A stretch of 64,000 nt of DNA, taken from positions 62,001 through 126,000 of the forward strand of contig NZ_NNRJ01000019.1 in NCBI RefSeq assembly GCF_002252445.1. Direction: 5' to 3'. Each line of letters begins with the position of its first letter. Position 1 is the first letter of the stretch. Made by a program: the position numbers and the translations under genes. The notes below the pieces were generated by a model, which made no database searches, was not told where the DNA came from, and saw nothing but the letters and a program-made list of their open reading frames with translations. Below, in pieces: positions 52,228 to 62,199 of this stretch. The DNA is from Brucella thiophenivorans (lineage in GTDB: Bacteria; Pseudomonadota; Alphaproteobacteria; Rhizobiales; Rhizobiaceae).

Positions 52228-53532
52228 ATGACCAAAACCGACAAGAATACCGATGCTTTGAATGCAAGCCGCCGCAGCTTTTTGCGTGGTGCCGCAACTG
52301 TCGGTCTGACTGCGGCTGCCTCAGTCATGGTTCCCGCGGCTTTTGCCCAACAACAGGCTTTGAATGATATTCTTGCTGCCCCGCGCCGTGGCAACTGGGA
52401 TGACCAGTTTGATGCGCGTGCGACGGGTGGTCAGAAAGTGGCGACCAATCAGCCAGTTTTGAGCCAGCAAACGGCCGGTAATCTCCAGTCGGCAATTGCC
52501 CAATATGGCGATATTGCAGGTCGGGGTGGTTGGCCACAGGTTCCGGGTAACGCAAAGCTACGGCTTGGTGTCAGCGATCCTTCCGTGCAGGCTTTGCGTC
52601 AGCGTCTTATTGTTTCCGGTGATCTCCCACGCGAAGCGGGCGTTTCTACAGCGTACGACACTTATGTCGATGCAGCGGTGAAGCGCTTCCAGGCACGTCA
52701 CGGTCTTCCTGCGGATGGTGTGATGGGTCAGTTCACCTATGCTGCCATGAATGTGGACGCCAATACGCGTCTGGGTCAGTTGCAGACCAATCTTCAGCGG
52801 TTGTCTGGTTTAACACCGGCAACGCAGTCCGAACAGCGTTTCGTGATGGTCAATATCCCAGCGGCCCGTATTGAGGCAGTGGAAGGCGGCAGCGTCGCGC
52901 AACGCCATACGGCTGTTGTGGGCAAGATCGACCGTCAGACACCCATCCTGAATTCCAAGATTCACGAAGTCATTCTCAATCCTTACTGGACAGCGCCAAA
53001 GTCGATCATCCAGAAGGATATTATTCCGCTGATGCGCAAGAACCCGCAATATCTGGCGAATAACAAGATCCGCCTTTACAATGCGCAGGGTCAGGAAGTT
53101 GCACCTGAAACCATCGACTGGAACACTGATGACGCTGTGAAGCTGATGTTCCGTCAGGATCCGGGCAAGATCAACGCGATGTCATCGACCAAGATCAACT
53201 TCCACAATACGCATGCCGTTTACATGCATGATACGCCGCAGAAGAGCTACTTCAACAAACTTATGCGCTTCGATTCGTCGGGTTGCGTGCGCGTGCAGAA
53301 TGTGCGCGATCTTGATGTGTGGCTGTTGAAAAGCACTGCAGGCTGGGATCGTCAGAATATCGAAGGCACGATTGCTTCTGGTGTGAATACGCCTATTCAG
53401 GTCGTTGATCCTGTGCCGCTGCATTTCGTTTACATCACTGCTTGGTCAACCGGCGATGGTGTTGTGCAGTTCCGCGACGACATTTACGAGATGGATGGTT
53501 CGAGCGCACTGGCACTTGGCACTGATACTTGA
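52228..53532 (+). CDS. ldtP: L,D-transpeptidase LdtP (YkuD domain)
   Basis: 434 residues. Tat-type signal (SRRSFLRG, residues about 14-21, ending AAFAQ), a peptidoglycan-binding domain (about 110-170, with SDPSVQALRQRLIVSGDLP and YDTYVDAAVKRFQARHGLPADGVMGQFTYAAMNV), then the YkuD catalytic domain (about 205-360). The catalytic Cys353 is in FDSSGCVRVQNVRDLDVWLL, with the conserved HDTPQKSYF His upstream. It cross-links peptidoglycan peptides (3-3) or attaches proteins to them. Downstream of ldtR and followed by a terminator. Confidence 0.92.
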   Translation: MTKTDKNTDALNASRRSFLRGAATVGLTAAASVMVPAAFAQQQALNDILAAPRRGNWDDQFDARATGGQKVATNQPVLSQQTAGNLQSAIAQYGDIAGRGGWPQVPGNAKLRLGVSDPSVQALRQRLIVSGDLPREAGVSTAYDTYVDAAVKRFQARHGLPADGVMGQFTYAAMNVDANTRLGQLQTNLQRLSGLTPATQSEQRFVMVNIPAARIEAVEGGSVAQRHTAVVGKIDRQTPILNSKIHEVILNPYWTAPKSIIQKDIIPLMRKNPQYLANNKIRLYNAQGQEVAPETIDWNTDDAVKLMFRQDPGKINAMSSTKINFHNTHAVYMHDTPQKSYFNKLMRFDSSGCVRVQNVRDLDVWLLKSTAGWDRQNIEGTIASGVNTPIQVVDPVPLHFVYITAWSTGDGVVQFRDDIYEMDGSSALALGTDT

Positions 53533-53547
53533 TCTGAAATTATCTTC

Positions 53548-53584
53548 AAAAAAGCCGCCCAAATGTGTTTCGGGCGGCTTTTTT
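53548..53584 (+). terminator. Rho-independent terminator after ldtP
   Basis: 13-bp stem AAAAAAGCCGCCC / GGGCGGCTTTTTT. Confidence 0.93.
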
Positions 53585-53725
53585 GTTTCTGGCAGTGCCT
53601 TTGGCACCATCATGCCGCATTTTGGAATATGCTTTTCGCTTCACGGCCATTGGCCTTGCCAATCGAAGTGTGATACTGCGCCTCATCTCATACACTATGA
53701 CTGCCTTACCCGGAGGGTGTGAAAC

Positions 53726-55021
53726 ATGTCTCAAGCCAATACCGCTTTTTTCAACGCAACTCTTGAAGAGATCGATGCTGATATTTTTGGTGCGATCCGC
53801 AACGAACTTGGTCGTCAGCGTCACGAAATTGAGCTGATCGCTTCTGAAAATATCGTGTCACGTGCAGTTCTTGAAGCGCAGGGTTCCATCCTCACCAACA
53901 AATATGCCGAAGGCTATCCAGGCAAGCGCTATTATGGCGGCTGCCAGTATGTTGACGTTGTTGAAGAACTGGCTATCGAACGCGCCAAGAAGCTTTTTGG
54001 TGCAGAATTTGCAAACGTTCAGCCAAATTCCGGTAGCCAGATGAATCAGGCCGTATTCCTGGCGCTTTTGCAGCCGGGCGATACGTTCATGGGTCTCGAC
54101 CTGAATTCCGGTGGTCACCTCACGCATGGTTCGCCAGTCAACATGTCGGGCAAGTGGTTCAACGTTGTTTCCTACGGCGTCCGCGAAGACGATCATCTTC
54201 TTGATATGGAAGAAATCGCGCGCCTCGCACGTGAAAACAAGCCGAAGCTCATTCTTGCTGGCGGCACTGCTTATTCGCGTATCTGGGATTGGAAGCGCTT
54301 CCGTGAAATCGCTGACGAAGTTGGCGCATACCTGATGGTCGATATGGCGCATATCGCGGGTCTGGTTGCCGGTGGCGTCCACCCATCGCCAGTTCCGCAT
54401 GCGCATGTCTGCACCACGACGACTCACAAGTCGCTTCGCGGCCCACGCGGCGGTATGATCCTCACCAATGATCCTGATTTGGCGAAGAAGTTCAATTCGG
54501 CAGTCTTCCCCGGCCTCCAGGGTGGACCGCTGATGCATGTGATTGCTGGAAAGGCCGTGGCTTTCGCAGAAGCTCTGAAGCCAGAATTCAAGATCTACGC
54601 GCAGAACGTTGTTGATAATGCGCGTGCGCTTTCGGATGAGTTGAAGTCGCAGGGCCTCGACATCGTTTCTGGCGGCACTGACAACCATCTGATGCTGGTT
54701 GACCTGCGTCCGAAGAATGCGACAGGCAAGCGTGCAGAAGCAGCTCTTGGTCGTGCGAATGTCACCTGTAACAAGAATGGCATTCCTTTCGACCCTGAAA
54801 AGCCATTCGTAACCTCTGGTGTTCGTCTTGGCACGCCTGCGGGCACGACACGTGGTTTTGGCAAGGCAGAATTTAAGGAAATCGGCTCACTGATCGCAGA
54901 AGTGCTAGATGGTCTGAAGGTTGCCAACTCTGACGAAGGCAATGCTTCCGTTGAAGCAGCGGTTAAGGCAAAGGTCGTTACACTGACCGATCGCTTCCCG
55001 ATGTACGGCTATCAGGGCTGA
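53726..55021 (+). CDS. glyA: Serine hydroxymethyltransferase GlyA
   Basis: 431-residue PLP enzyme that interconverts serine and glycine with [61 protein letters not shown] and the PLP Lys235 in [13 protein letters not shown] are all present. GGAGGGTGTGAAAC precedes the ATG. It heads a conserved block with nrdR and the riboflavin genes but has its own terminator (55041-55074). Confidence 0.97.
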   Translation: MSQANTAFFNATLEEIDADIFGAIRNELGRQRHEIELIASENIVSRAVLEAQGSILTNKYAEGYPGKRYYGGCQYVDVVEELAIERAKKLFGAEFANVQPNSGSQMNQAVFLALLQPGDTFMGLDLNSGGHLTHGSPVNMSGKWFNVVSYGVREDDHLLDMEEIARLARENKPKLILAGGTAYSRIWDWKRFREIADEVGAYLMVDMAHIAGLVAGGVHPSPVPHAHVCTTTTHKSLRGPRGGMILTNDPDLAKKFNSAVFPGLQGGPLMHVIAGKAVAFAEALKPEFKIYAQNVVDNARALSDELKSQGLDIVSGGTDNHLMLVDLRPKNATGKRAEAALGRANVTCNKNGIPFDPEKPFVTSGVRLGTPAGTTRGFGKAEFKEIGSLIAEVLDGLKVANSDEGNASVEAAVKAKVVTLTDRFPMYGYQG

Positions 55022-55040
55022 TAGTGCTCACATTTTGATG

Positions 55041-55074
55041 AAGCCCCGCTCAACCCTGTTGAGCGGGGCTTTTT
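55041..55074 (+). terminator. Rho-independent terminator after glyA
   Basis: 14-bp perfect stem AAGCCCCGCTCAAC / GTTGAGCGGGGCTT with a 3-nt loop and trailing T residues. Confidence 0.94.
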
Positions 55075-55152
55075 CGTATCTGTCTCAATTAGGCAGCTTT
55101 CGCTTGATGGGGTATCATTCAATGGAATCATCTATTCAATTGAAAGAGTGCC

Positions 55153-55629
55153 ATGCGTTGTCCCTATTGCCAGTCTGAAGATACGCAGGTGAAGGATTCC
55201 CGCCCGGCGGAAGACGGAGCGGTTATTCGCAGACGCCGTGTCTGTTCAGTCTGTGGTGGACGATTTACGACATTCGAGCGTGTGCAGCTGCGTGATCTGA
55301 TGGTCATCAAGAAAAGCGGTCGCCGTGTGCCCTTTGATCGTGAAAAGCTCGCTCGTTCCATTGATGTAGCGGTCCGCAAACGTGAGATCGACGAAGATCG
55401 CATCGAACGCGCGATTTCTGGCATCGTGCGCCAGCTCGAAAGCTCAGGCGAAGCAGAAGTGACGTCGGACGAAATTGGGCGTCTCGCCATGGATGCGCTC
55501 AAGGGTGTCGATGATATTGCCTATATCCGCTTTGCGTCTGTTTATCGTAATTTCAGCAAGGCCGTTGATTTTCACAATGTCATTGATGAGTTGACGGTGA
55601 CCGAGACTGAACGCGACCCGGACGCATAA
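55153..55629 (+). CDS. nrdR: Transcriptional repressor NrdR
   Basis: 158 residues: an N-terminal zinc ribbon (CPYC ... CSVC, residues 3-6 and 31-34) that binds NrdR boxes of ribonucleotide reductase genes, and an ATP-cone (about 49-140, [20 protein letters not shown]) that senses dATP/ATP. First gene of nrdR-ribD-ribE-ribH-nusB, starting 2 bp before ribD. Confidence 0.96.
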   Translation: MRCPYCQSEDTQVKDSRPAEDGAVIRRRRVCSVCGGRFTTFERVQLRDLMVIKKSGRRVPFDREKLARSIDVAVRKREIDEDRIERAISGIVRQLESSGEAEVTSDEIGRLAMDALKGVDDIAYIRFASVYRNFSKAVDFHNVIDELTVTETERDPDA

Positions 55630-55630
55630 A

Positions 55631-56752
55631 ATGAGCCAAGTGGAATTCTCGCATGCAAATGCGACGGCCGATGATCTGCGCTTCATGGAAGCAGCCATTC
55701 GTCTTGCACGGCGCAACAAGGGCTTAACGGGAACAAACCCGTCGGTCGGAACACTTATCGTCAAAGATGGTGTTATCGTTGGACGTGGCGTGACGGCAAT
55801 CGGTGGGCGTCCTCATGCAGAGCCGCAGGCACTGGCCGATGCGGGTGAGGCGGCGCGGGGCGCTACAGCCTATGTCACGCTAGAACCCTGCGCCCATCAT
55901 GGTCGCACGCCGCCTTGTGCGGAAGCGCTGGTGCGCGCCGGTGTGAAGCGTGTTTTTGTTGCAGCCACCGATCCCGATGATCGGGTGAGCGGAAAAGGCT
56001 TCGCGATCCTGCATGAAGCAGGCATTGAAGTTATTCCCGGCGTCCTTTCTGAAAAGGCTGCGGACGACCTCGCTGGCTATCTGAATCGATCTTCGAAAAA
56101 GCGTCCCGAAGTGATTCTAAAACTTGCGCTTTCTGCCGATGGCTTCATCGGAAAAAAGGGCAATGGACAGATCGCAATTACCGGTCCCATTTCGCGTGCG
56201 CAGTCGCATATTCTGCGTTCGCAGACCGATGTGATCCTCATCGGAGCTGATACAGCAATCGCCGATGATCCCATTCTCAATTGTCGACTGCCGGGGCTGG
56301 AACAACGTTCTCCAATCCGCCTTGTCCTCGACAGTGCATTGCGATTGGACCTGTCATCGAAGTTAGTGGATACCGCAGAAGTGCAGCCGCTCTGGCTTGC
56401 CTGTGGTGAAGATGCGTCGCTTGAACGTCGTTATGAAATGCAGGCCGCTGGCTGCCGCATTGTTGCGACGGAAAGCCATAACGGGCGAATTGCCTTGCCT
56501 GAACTGATGGATGACCTTGCTGCACAGGGTATTTCTTCGGTTCTGGTCGAAGGCGGAGCAAGTGTTGCGAGCAGCTTTCTGGAAGAAAAGCTTGTCGATC
56601 GGATCGTACTTTTCCGATCGCCTGTTGAAATCGGTGCGAGCTCCGGGGTTGCTGTCGTCAATCTGAAATCCCATATCGCTAATGAATTCGTAGTTTTGCG
56701 CAAGGCGCAATTTGGCGACGATGCTTATACGGAATATGTAAGGAAGACTTGA
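55631..56752 (+). CDS. ribD: Bifunctional riboflavin biosynthesis protein RibD
   Basis: 373 residues. The N-terminal deaminase domain has the zinc motif HAEPQAL ... PCAHHGRTPPCAEAL (His/Glu, two Cys); the C-terminal domain is a reductase with ILKLALSADGFIGKKG, RSQTDVILIGADTAIADDPILNCRL and VLVEGGASVASSFL. It converts the GTP-cyclohydrolase product to the ribityl uracil used by lumazine synthase. Its TGA overlaps the ribE ATG. Confidence 0.95.
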   Translation: MSQVEFSHANATADDLRFMEAAIRLARRNKGLTGTNPSVGTLIVKDGVIVGRGVTAIGGRPHAEPQALADAGEAARGATAYVTLEPCAHHGRTPPCAEALVRAGVKRVFVAATDPDDRVSGKGFAILHEAGIEVIPGVLSEKAADDLAGYLNRSSKKRPEVILKLALSADGFIGKKGNGQIAITGPISRAQSHILRSQTDVILIGADTAIADDPILNCRLPGLEQRSPIRLVLDSALRLDLSSKLVDTAEVQPLWLACGEDASLERRYEMQAAGCRIVATESHNGRIALPELMDDLAAQGISSVLVEGGASVASSFLEEKLVDRIVLFRSPVEIGASSGVAVVNLKSHIANEFVVLRKAQFGDDAYTEYVRKT

Positions 56753-57360
56753 TGTTTACAGGTATTGTCACCGACATTGGCAAAGTTGATCGTATCAAGC
56801 CGCTCAATGAAGGTGTGCTGCTGCGGATCGAAACAGCTTACGATCCTGAAACAATTGAACTTGGTGCGTCAATTGCCTGTTCCGGCGTTTGCCTGACCGT
56901 CGTGGCACTGCCGGAAAAAGGCACTAATGCCCGCTGGTTTGAAGTCGAAGCTTGGGAAGAAGCGCTGCGCTTAACCACAATTGCGAATTGGGAAAACGGT
57001 ACACGAATCAATCTTGAACGTTCGCTTAAGCTTGGCGACGAGATGGGTGGCCATTTGGTGTCCGGCCATATCGACGGACAGGCGGAAATCGTTGCTCGCA
57101 AGGAAGAAGGTGATGCCATTCGCTTTACGCTGCGTTCACCGGAAGAACTTGCACCTTTCATCGCGCAGAAAGGTTCTGTTGCGCTGAATGGAACTTCGCT
57201 GACGGTCAATGGCGTGAATGGCAATGAATTCGACGTTCTGCTCATTCGTCATTCGCTGGAAGTGACAACTTGGGGCGACCGAAAGGCTGGCGATAAGGTC
57301 AATATCGAGATTGATCAACTCGCACGCTACGCAGCAAGGCTTGCGCAATATCAGAAATAA
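56752..57360 (+). CDS. ribE: Riboflavin synthase alpha chain RibE (RibC)
   Basis: 202 residues with the two-fold repeated lumazine-binding barrel: MFTGIVTDIGKVDRI, SIACSGVCLTVV and GHLVSGHIDGQAEIV in the first half, and PFIAQKGSVALNGTSLTVNGV in the second. It dismutates 6,7-dimethyl-8-ribityllumazine to riboflavin. The true ATG is at 56752, overlapping the ribD TGA, with AGGAAG upstream. Confidence 0.95.
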   Translation: MFTGIVTDIGKVDRIKPLNEGVLLRIETAYDPETIELGASIACSGVCLTVVALPEKGTNARWFEVEAWEEALRLTTIANWENGTRINLERSLKLGDEMGGHLVSGHIDGQAEIVARKEEGDAIRFTLRSPEELAPFIAQKGSVALNGTSLTVNGVNGNEFDVLLIRHSLEVTTWGDRKAGDKVNIEIDQLARYAARLAQYQK

Positions 57361-57448
57361 GCTTAGAGCCTACAGACCCTAAGCTATTTTCCGAATTTAG
57401 CGTTGACCGCAGGCTTTGCGGTCCGCAATTTCTGTCATGGAGTTTCTC

Positions 57449-57910
57449 ATGTCCCAGCACGAGGCGCATGCGCCGCACCTGCTCATTGTCGAAGCACGTT
57501 TTTATGAAGAACTGTCTGATGCGCTTCTTGATGGCGCAAAGGCTGCTCTTGATACTGCTGGCGCAACCTATGATGTCGTGACAGTTCCCGGCGCGCTAGA
57601 AGTGCCAGCGACCATCTCTTTTGCGCTCGATGGTGCGGAAAATGGCGGCACAGACTATGATGGCTTTGTCGCACTCGGTACGGTCATTCGCGGGGAAACC
57701 TACCATTTTGATATTGTTGCCAATGAATCCTGTCGCGCTTTAACCGAGCTTTCAGTTGAGGAAAGCATTGCAATCGGCAATGGTATTCTCACGGTTGAAA
57801 ACGACGAACAGGCTTGGGTGCGTGCGCGTCGTGAAGACAAGGATAAGGGCGGCTTTGCAGCCCGCGCGGCCCTGACTATGATTGACCTGCGTAAGAAATT
57901 CGGAGCCTGA
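57449..57910 (+). CDS. ribH: 6,7-dimethyl-8-ribityllumazine synthase RibH
   Basis: 153 residues: [44 protein letters not shown] and [27 protein letters not shown], with the active-site His in the GETYHFD motif. The start at 57449 has GGAG 7 bases upstream; longer alternatives at 57416 and 57437 are less supported. Brucella carries two lumazine synthases; this copy sits in the riboflavin operon and corresponds to RibH1 by location. Confidence 0.93.
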   Translation: MSQHEAHAPHLLIVEARFYEELSDALLDGAKAALDTAGATYDVVTVPGALEVPATISFALDGAENGGTDYDGFVALGTVIRGETYHFDIVANESCRALTELSVEESIAIGNGILTVENDEQAWVRARREDKDKGGFAARAALTMIDLRKKFGA

Positions 57911-57914
57911 TACG

Positions 57915-58427
57915 ATGACTGCTTCTTCTGAAGGCCGTTCGGCATCGAACGCGCCCCGACCTGCAAATAAGCGCGGCGTTGCGCGTCTCGCGGCAGTACA
58001 GGCGCTTTATCAGATGGATGTTGCCGGCACCGGCGTCATCGAAGTGGTTGCTGAGTATGAAGCCCATCGCCTTGGCAAGGAAGTGGACGGCATGCAGTAT
58101 CTCGATGCCGATCCGCAATGGTTCCGTGGCATTGTGGCAGGTGTTGTGGAAACGCAGCTTGCACTGGATCCGATGATTCATCAGGCCTTGACCGAAGATT
58201 GGCCGCTTTCCCGCCTTGATTCAACGCTGCGTGCGATTTTGCGCGCCGGTGCGTGGGAATTGAAAACCCGCAAAGATGTGCCAACTGCGGTTATCGTTTC
58301 GGAATATGTTGATATCGCTAAGGCTTTCTACACTGAAGAAGAGCCGAAGCTCGTCAATGCCGTGCTCGACCGTATCGCTTTCGAGCTTCGCGGCGAAAGC
58401 CGTGGAACAAAGCCGCGCGGTAAGTAA
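57915..58427 (+). CDS. nusB: Transcription antitermination factor NusB
   Basis: 170 residues of the all-helical NusB fold: [21 protein letters not shown] at the N-terminus, [11 protein letters not shown] and the C-terminal [27 protein letters not shown]. It binds boxA with NusE in rRNA antitermination. The start at 57915, 4 bp after ribH, has GGAGCC upstream; an upstream start overlaps ribH and is less likely. Ends the riboflavin operon; terminator at 58448-58477. Confidence 0.95.
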   Translation: MTASSEGRSASNAPRPANKRGVARLAAVQALYQMDVAGTGVIEVVAEYEAHRLGKEVDGMQYLDADPQWFRGIVAGVVETQLALDPMIHQALTEDWPLSRLDSTLRAILRAGAWELKTRKDVPTAVIVSEYVDIAKAFYTEEEPKLVNAVLDRIAFELRGESRGTKPRGK

Positions 58428-58447
58428 CAAACATTCCTATTTAGACC

Positions 58448-58477
58448 AAAAAGGCTGCGAGAAATCGCAGCCTTTTT
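58448..58477 (+). terminator. Rho-independent terminator after nusB
   Basis: 13-bp stem AAAAAGGCTGCGA / TCGCAGCCTTTTT with a GAAA tetraloop. Confidence 0.95.
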
Positions 58478-58560
58478 GCTTTGGTAATTCAACAAACTAC
58501 GACTTGACGTTTCAATATGTCTTCCGCATGTTGAGCCTGCGGCATTGAGAATGCGCGAAT

Positions 58561-58742
58561 GCAGAAACATCTGCAAACTCTTCGATTGTAAGCAGATGTT
58601 TCAAACGTAAAATCAAGCCGATGAAACCCGGTGAATGGACGGTTTCAGGCACTTCCATGCCGCTATCTCTGGCCCGGGGAGGGGTTTTCGGGCCTTTCAT
58701 GCGCCGATGTGTGCAGATTATCGCTCCGTGATTGCGAGCGAT
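58561..58742 (+). promoter_or_regulatory. Stem-loop-rich leader region upstream of hppA
   Basis: The 304-bp stretch before hppA has no gene but contains consecutive perfect inverted repeats: GAAACATCTGC / GCAGATGTTTC (58564-58602, with a mutually exclusive smaller hairpin GCAGA-AACA-TCTGC at 58561-58574), TGAAACC / GGTTTCA (58622-58647), GGCCCG / CGGGCC followed by TTT (58671-58694, terminator-like) and ATCGCTC / GAGCGAT (58720-58742). This looks like a structured 5' leader with possible attenuation; no known riboswitch class is recognised and the transcription start is unknown. Confidence 0.45.
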
Positions 58743-58781
58743 CTATCTCAAGCTGGTGCGCCCTAATGGGAGTTGGCCTAA

Positions 58782-60932
58782 ATGGGAATCGGAGTTCTTC
58801 TTCTCGTCATAGCCTGCGGTGTATTTTCCGTTCTGTTTGCCATATGGGCAACGCGTTCGGTTCTCGCCGCAGATCAGGGCACAGCGCGTATGCAGGAAAT
58901 TGCTGCCGCAATTCGTGAAGGTGCTGCAGCCTATCTCGCGCGACAATATACGACGATTGCGCTTGTTGGCGTGGTCGTCTTTCTTGCAGTCTGGTATCTG
59001 CTCTCAATTTCGGCCGCTATAGGCTTCCTCATCGGTGCGATCCTATCCGGTTTGACGGGCTTTATCGGGATGCATGTTTCTGTTCGTGCGAATGTACGAA
59101 CCGCGCAAGCCGCATCTCTCAGTCTCGCCGGTGGCTTGGAAATAGCTTTTAAGTCTGGCGCGATTACTGGAATGCTCGTAGCTGGTTTGGCGCTCTTGGG
59201 TGTGTCGGTTTATTATTTAATTCTGACTGTTTGGCTGGGTTATGCGCCGTCTGATCGAACAGTCATCGACGCGCTTGTGGCGCTCGGTTTTGGTGCGTCG
59301 CTGATTTCTATCTTCGCACGCTTGGGCGGCGGTATCTTTACAAAGGGTGCCGATGTTGGTGGTGATCTTGTTGGCAAGGTCGAAGCAGGCATTCCGGAAG
59401 ATGATCCGCGCAATCCCGCAACCATTGCTGATAATGTCGGCGATAATGTCGGTGACTGCGCAGGTATGGCTGCGGATTTGTTCGAAACCTATGCGGTGAC
59501 GGTTGTCGCCACCATGGTTCTGGCTGCGATCTTCTTCGCCGGTTCCGATGTGCTTTCAAGCGTGATGCTCTATCCGCTGGCGATCTGTGGCGTTTCCATC
59601 CTTACATCAATTGCCGGAACGTTTTTCGTCAAGCTTGGCGTTAATGGCTCCATCATGGGCGCACTTTATAAAGGTCTGATCGCAACCGGACTTCTTTCTA
59701 TCGTGGGTTTGGCTGTTGCCAATACGTTTACGGTCGGCTGGGGAGAGGTGGGCGTCGTTGCAGGTATGGCAATCACCGGCACCAACCTGTTTATCTGTGG
59801 CATCATCGGCCTGATCGTAACCGGCCTGATCGTGGTGATTACCGAATATTACACAGGCACCAACAAGCGTCCGGTTAATTCTATCGCGCAGGCGTCGGTA
59901 ACAGGCCATGGCACCAACGTCATTCAGGGACTAGCTGTTTCGCTGGAATCAACCGCTTTACCTGCAATTGTTATTATTGGCGGGATTATCAGCACGTATC
60001 AGCTTGCAGGACTCTTCGGCACCGCAATAGCCGTTACAGCTATGCTTGGCATTGCAGGTATGATCGTTGCACTCGATGCATTTGGTCCAGTAACGGATAA
60101 TGCGGGTGGTATCGCGGAAATGGCCGGTCTTGATCCGGAAGTGCGCAAATCCACCGATGCGCTGGACGCAGTTGGTAACACGACGAAAGCCGTGACCAAG
60201 GGCTATGCGATTGGCTCTGCTGGTCTCGGTGCTCTTGTACTGTTCGCCGCCTATTCTAACGATCTCGCCTATTTCGCCGCCAACGGACAAACCTATCCAT
60301 ATTTTGCCGATATGGGACCGGTATCGTTTGAACTCTCTAACCCTTACGTGGTGGCTGGTCTGATCTTCGGTGGCCTTATTCCATATCTCTTTGGCGGTAT
60401 GGCAATGACGGCTGTTGGTCGTGCAGGCAGTGCCGTGGTGCAGGAAGTGCGGCGTCAGTTCCGCGAAAAGCCGGGCATTATGACTGGGCAGGATCGCCCG
60501 GACTATGCGCGTGCAGTTGATCTGCTGACCAAAGCTGCTATCCGGGAAATGATTATCCCTTCGCTTCTGCCGGTTTTGGCTCCGATTGTCGTCTATTTCG
60601 GTGTTCTGCTTATCTCAGGCTCCAAAGCGGCTGCTTTTGCGGCTCTTGGCGCTTCGCTTCTGGGCGTTATCATTAACGGATTGTTTGTGGCCATATCCAT
60701 GACATCGGGTGGTGGTGCATGGGATAATGCCAAGAAAAGCTTTGAAGATGGCTTCACAGACGCCGATGGCGTGAAGCATCTCAAAGGCTCGGAAGCACAT
60801 AAGGCTTCCGTAACGGGTGATACTGTGGGTGATCCTTACAAGGATACTGCTGGTCCTGCCGTTAATCCGGCAATCAAGATCACCAACATCGTGGCACTTT
60901 TGCTGCTCGCAGTGCTTGCGCATTCCGCGTGA
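58782..60932 (+). CDS. hppA: Membrane-bound proton-pumping pyrophosphatase HppA
   Basis: 716-residue H+-translocating inorganic pyrophosphatase with about 16 transmembrane helices. The pyrophosphate-binding motifs are [54 protein letters not shown], the conserved [11 protein letters not shown] and a C-terminal [27 protein letters not shown] has Lys where K+-dependent enzymes have Ala, indicating the K+-independent subfamily. It uses PPi to pump protons. ATG at 58782; a terminator follows at 60944-60971. Confidence 0.96.
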   Translation: MGIGVLLLVIACGVFSVLFAIWATRSVLAADQGTARMQEIAAAIREGAAAYLARQYTTIALVGVVVFLAVWYLLSISAAIGFLIGAILSGLTGFIGMHVSVRANVRTAQAASLSLAGGLEIAFKSGAITGMLVAGLALLGVSVYYLILTVWLGYAPSDRTVIDALVALGFGASLISIFARLGGGIFTKGADVGGDLVGKVEAGIPEDDPRNPATIADNVGDNVGDCAGMAADLFETYAVTVVATMVLAAIFFAGSDVLSSVMLYPLAICGVSILTSIAGTFFVKLGVNGSIMGALYKGLIATGLLSIVGLAVANTFTVGWGEVGVVAGMAITGTNLFICGIIGLIVTGLIVVITEYYTGTNKRPVNSIAQASVTGHGTNVIQGLAVSLESTALPAIVIIGGIISTYQLAGLFGTAIAVTAMLGIAGMIVALDAFGPVTDNAGGIAEMAGLDPEVRKSTDALDAVGNTTKAVTKGYAIGSAGLGALVLFAAYSNDLAYFAANGQTYPYFADMGPVSFELSNPYVVAGLIFGGLIPYLFGGMAMTAVGRAGSAVVQEVRRQFREKPGIMTGQDRPDYARAVDLLTKAAIREMIIPSLLPVLAPIVVYFGVLLISGSKAAAFAALGASLLGVIINGLFVAISMTSGGGAWDNAKKSFEDGFTDADGVKHLKGSEAHKASVTGDTVGDPYKDTAGPAVNPAIKITNIVALLLLAVLAHSA

Positions 60933-60943
60933 TACGAAACAAG

Positions 60944-60971
60944 AAAAAACCCGCCGTAAGGCGGGTTTTTT
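60944..60971. terminator. Bidirectional rho-independent terminator
   Basis: 12-bp stem AAAAAACCCGCC / GGCGGGTTTTTT with a GTAA loop, between convergent hppA and bamE. Confidence 0.94.
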
Positions 60972-60991
60972 TTGTAATCGACGTTGCAGAG

Positions 60992-61522
60992 TTAGTTGTT
61001 TCCGCCAGCTGTCATGCCACCCGGAAGCGACGTTGGAGCTTTGGCAACACCCTGAATGATCTGTCCAATGAAGGTCTGATCCTTGCCGCCGGTTGGCGTC
61101 GTACGGGATACAAAATCAAAGACCTTGCCATCCTGAAGGCCATAATTGGCGATATGATGAACCTTGCCATCCTTATCGAAGTAAACCGCAAGGATGTTGC
61201 GATCGACGATTTTTGGCTTCATGAATTGTGCCGCACGATAACGCTTCTGCGAAATGTAGTAGAATACTTCATTATCGAAGGTTGCGGTTGTTGATGGCGT
61301 ACCAAGAGCCAGAAGAACCTGTTCACGACTGGAGCCAACCGGCACCGAATCGAGCGCTTCCTGATCAAGCACGTAACCCTCTGTGATCGTTTCGGACGGG
61401 TTTAGCGTGGATGCAGTGTTGCATCCGACGAGAGCCGCCGAAAAGAGAATTGCTGTGCCTGCGAGAAGGGCACGCTGTTTGCGTGCGCTTGGGAAAATTC
61501 GCTGCAACAAAGACCTCTCCAT
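60992..61522 (-). CDS. bamE: Outer membrane protein assembly factor BamE (SmpA/OmlA family)
   Basis: 176-residue lipoprotein. Signal sequence with lipobox SAALVGC (lipidated Cys about residue 34), then the SmpA/OmlA domain: VLDQEALDSVPVGSSREQVLLALGTPSTTATF and VFYYISQKRYRAAQFMKPKIVDRNILAVYFDKDGKV. It is a component of the BAM complex that folds beta-barrel proteins. A Gly/Thr-rich tail follows. Divergent from the bc1 chaperone gene at 61612, with the promoters in the 89-bp gap. Confidence 0.9.
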   Translation of the reverse strand: MERSLLQRIFPSARKQRALLAGTAILFSAALVGCNTASTLNPSETITEGYVLDQEALDSVPVGSSREQVLLALGTPSTTATFDNEVFYYISQKRYRAAQFMKPKIVDRNILAVYFDKDGKVHHIANYGLQDGKVFDFVSRTTPTGGKDQTFIGQIIQGVAKAPTSLPGGMTAGGNN

Positions 61523-61611
61523 ACATTCTATATCAGCGCGGCACTTTCGCCGTCGAGAGAACTTCGGTAAACCACCTTGCTTCTGGATGCAACAAGTACG
61601 GTCGTATACGA

Positions 61612-62199
61612 ATGATTCTTCGACTTTTTCGCCGCAAATCTAAAGCAAATGAGACAGTTGTGCTTCGCGTGTACGAGACGATCGTGGCGGCGGCGCGGCA
61701 AAAGCGCTTTTATGCACAATTTCAGGTGCCTGATACGCCACTTGGTCGCTATGAGATGCTTTCGGTGAATATTTTTCTCACCCTTCATCGCATGAAGGGT
61801 GAAAATTCAGCACTTATGCCGCTCGCTCAGGATATTGCAGACGAGTTTTTCAAGGATGTTGATCATTCTTTGCGTGAACTGGGAATCGGTGATCAGGGTG
61901 TTCCCAAACGTATGAAGAAGCTTGCTCGCATGTTTTATGGGCGCGTCAGCTCCTATGGCGCAGCACTAGACGCTGATGACAAAGTCGGGCTGGCAGCCGC
62001 TCTGACACGAAATATTCGTCCTGATCTCGAATTATGGCCGCATTCTCATTATCTGAGTGAATATGTGATTGCATGCCGCGACCTGTTGTCAAAAACGGAA
62101 GACCAAGCTTTGGCTGCGGGCGATATATGTTTTATAAATGCGGATGAAATGGCGTTCGCGCCAATAGATAAAGAAAAAAAGGCAAACGAAAATGACTGA
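61612..62199 (+). CDS. Ubiquinol-cytochrome c chaperone family protein
   Basis: 195 residues of the ubiquinol-cytochrome C chaperone domain, homologous to mitochondrial CBP3/UQCC1: VVAAARQKRFYAQFQVPDTPLGRYEMLSVNIFLTLHRMKG, ADEFFKDVDHSLRELGIGDQGVPKRMKKLARMFYGR and a typical mostly helical layout. It is expected to help cytochrome b of complex III assemble. The ATG at 61612 has a weak ribosome-binding site; upstream in-frame extension runs into bamE and is rejected. It overlaps the DUF177 gene. Confidence 0.87.
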   Translation: MILRLFRRKSKANETVVLRVYETIVAAARQKRFYAQFQVPDTPLGRYEMLSVNIFLTLHRMKGENSALMPLAQDIADEFFKDVDHSLRELGIGDQGVPKRMKKLARMFYGRVSSYGAALDADDKVGLAAALTRNIRPDLELWPHSHYLSEYVIACRDLLSKTEDQALAAGDICFINADEMAFAPIDKEKKANEND

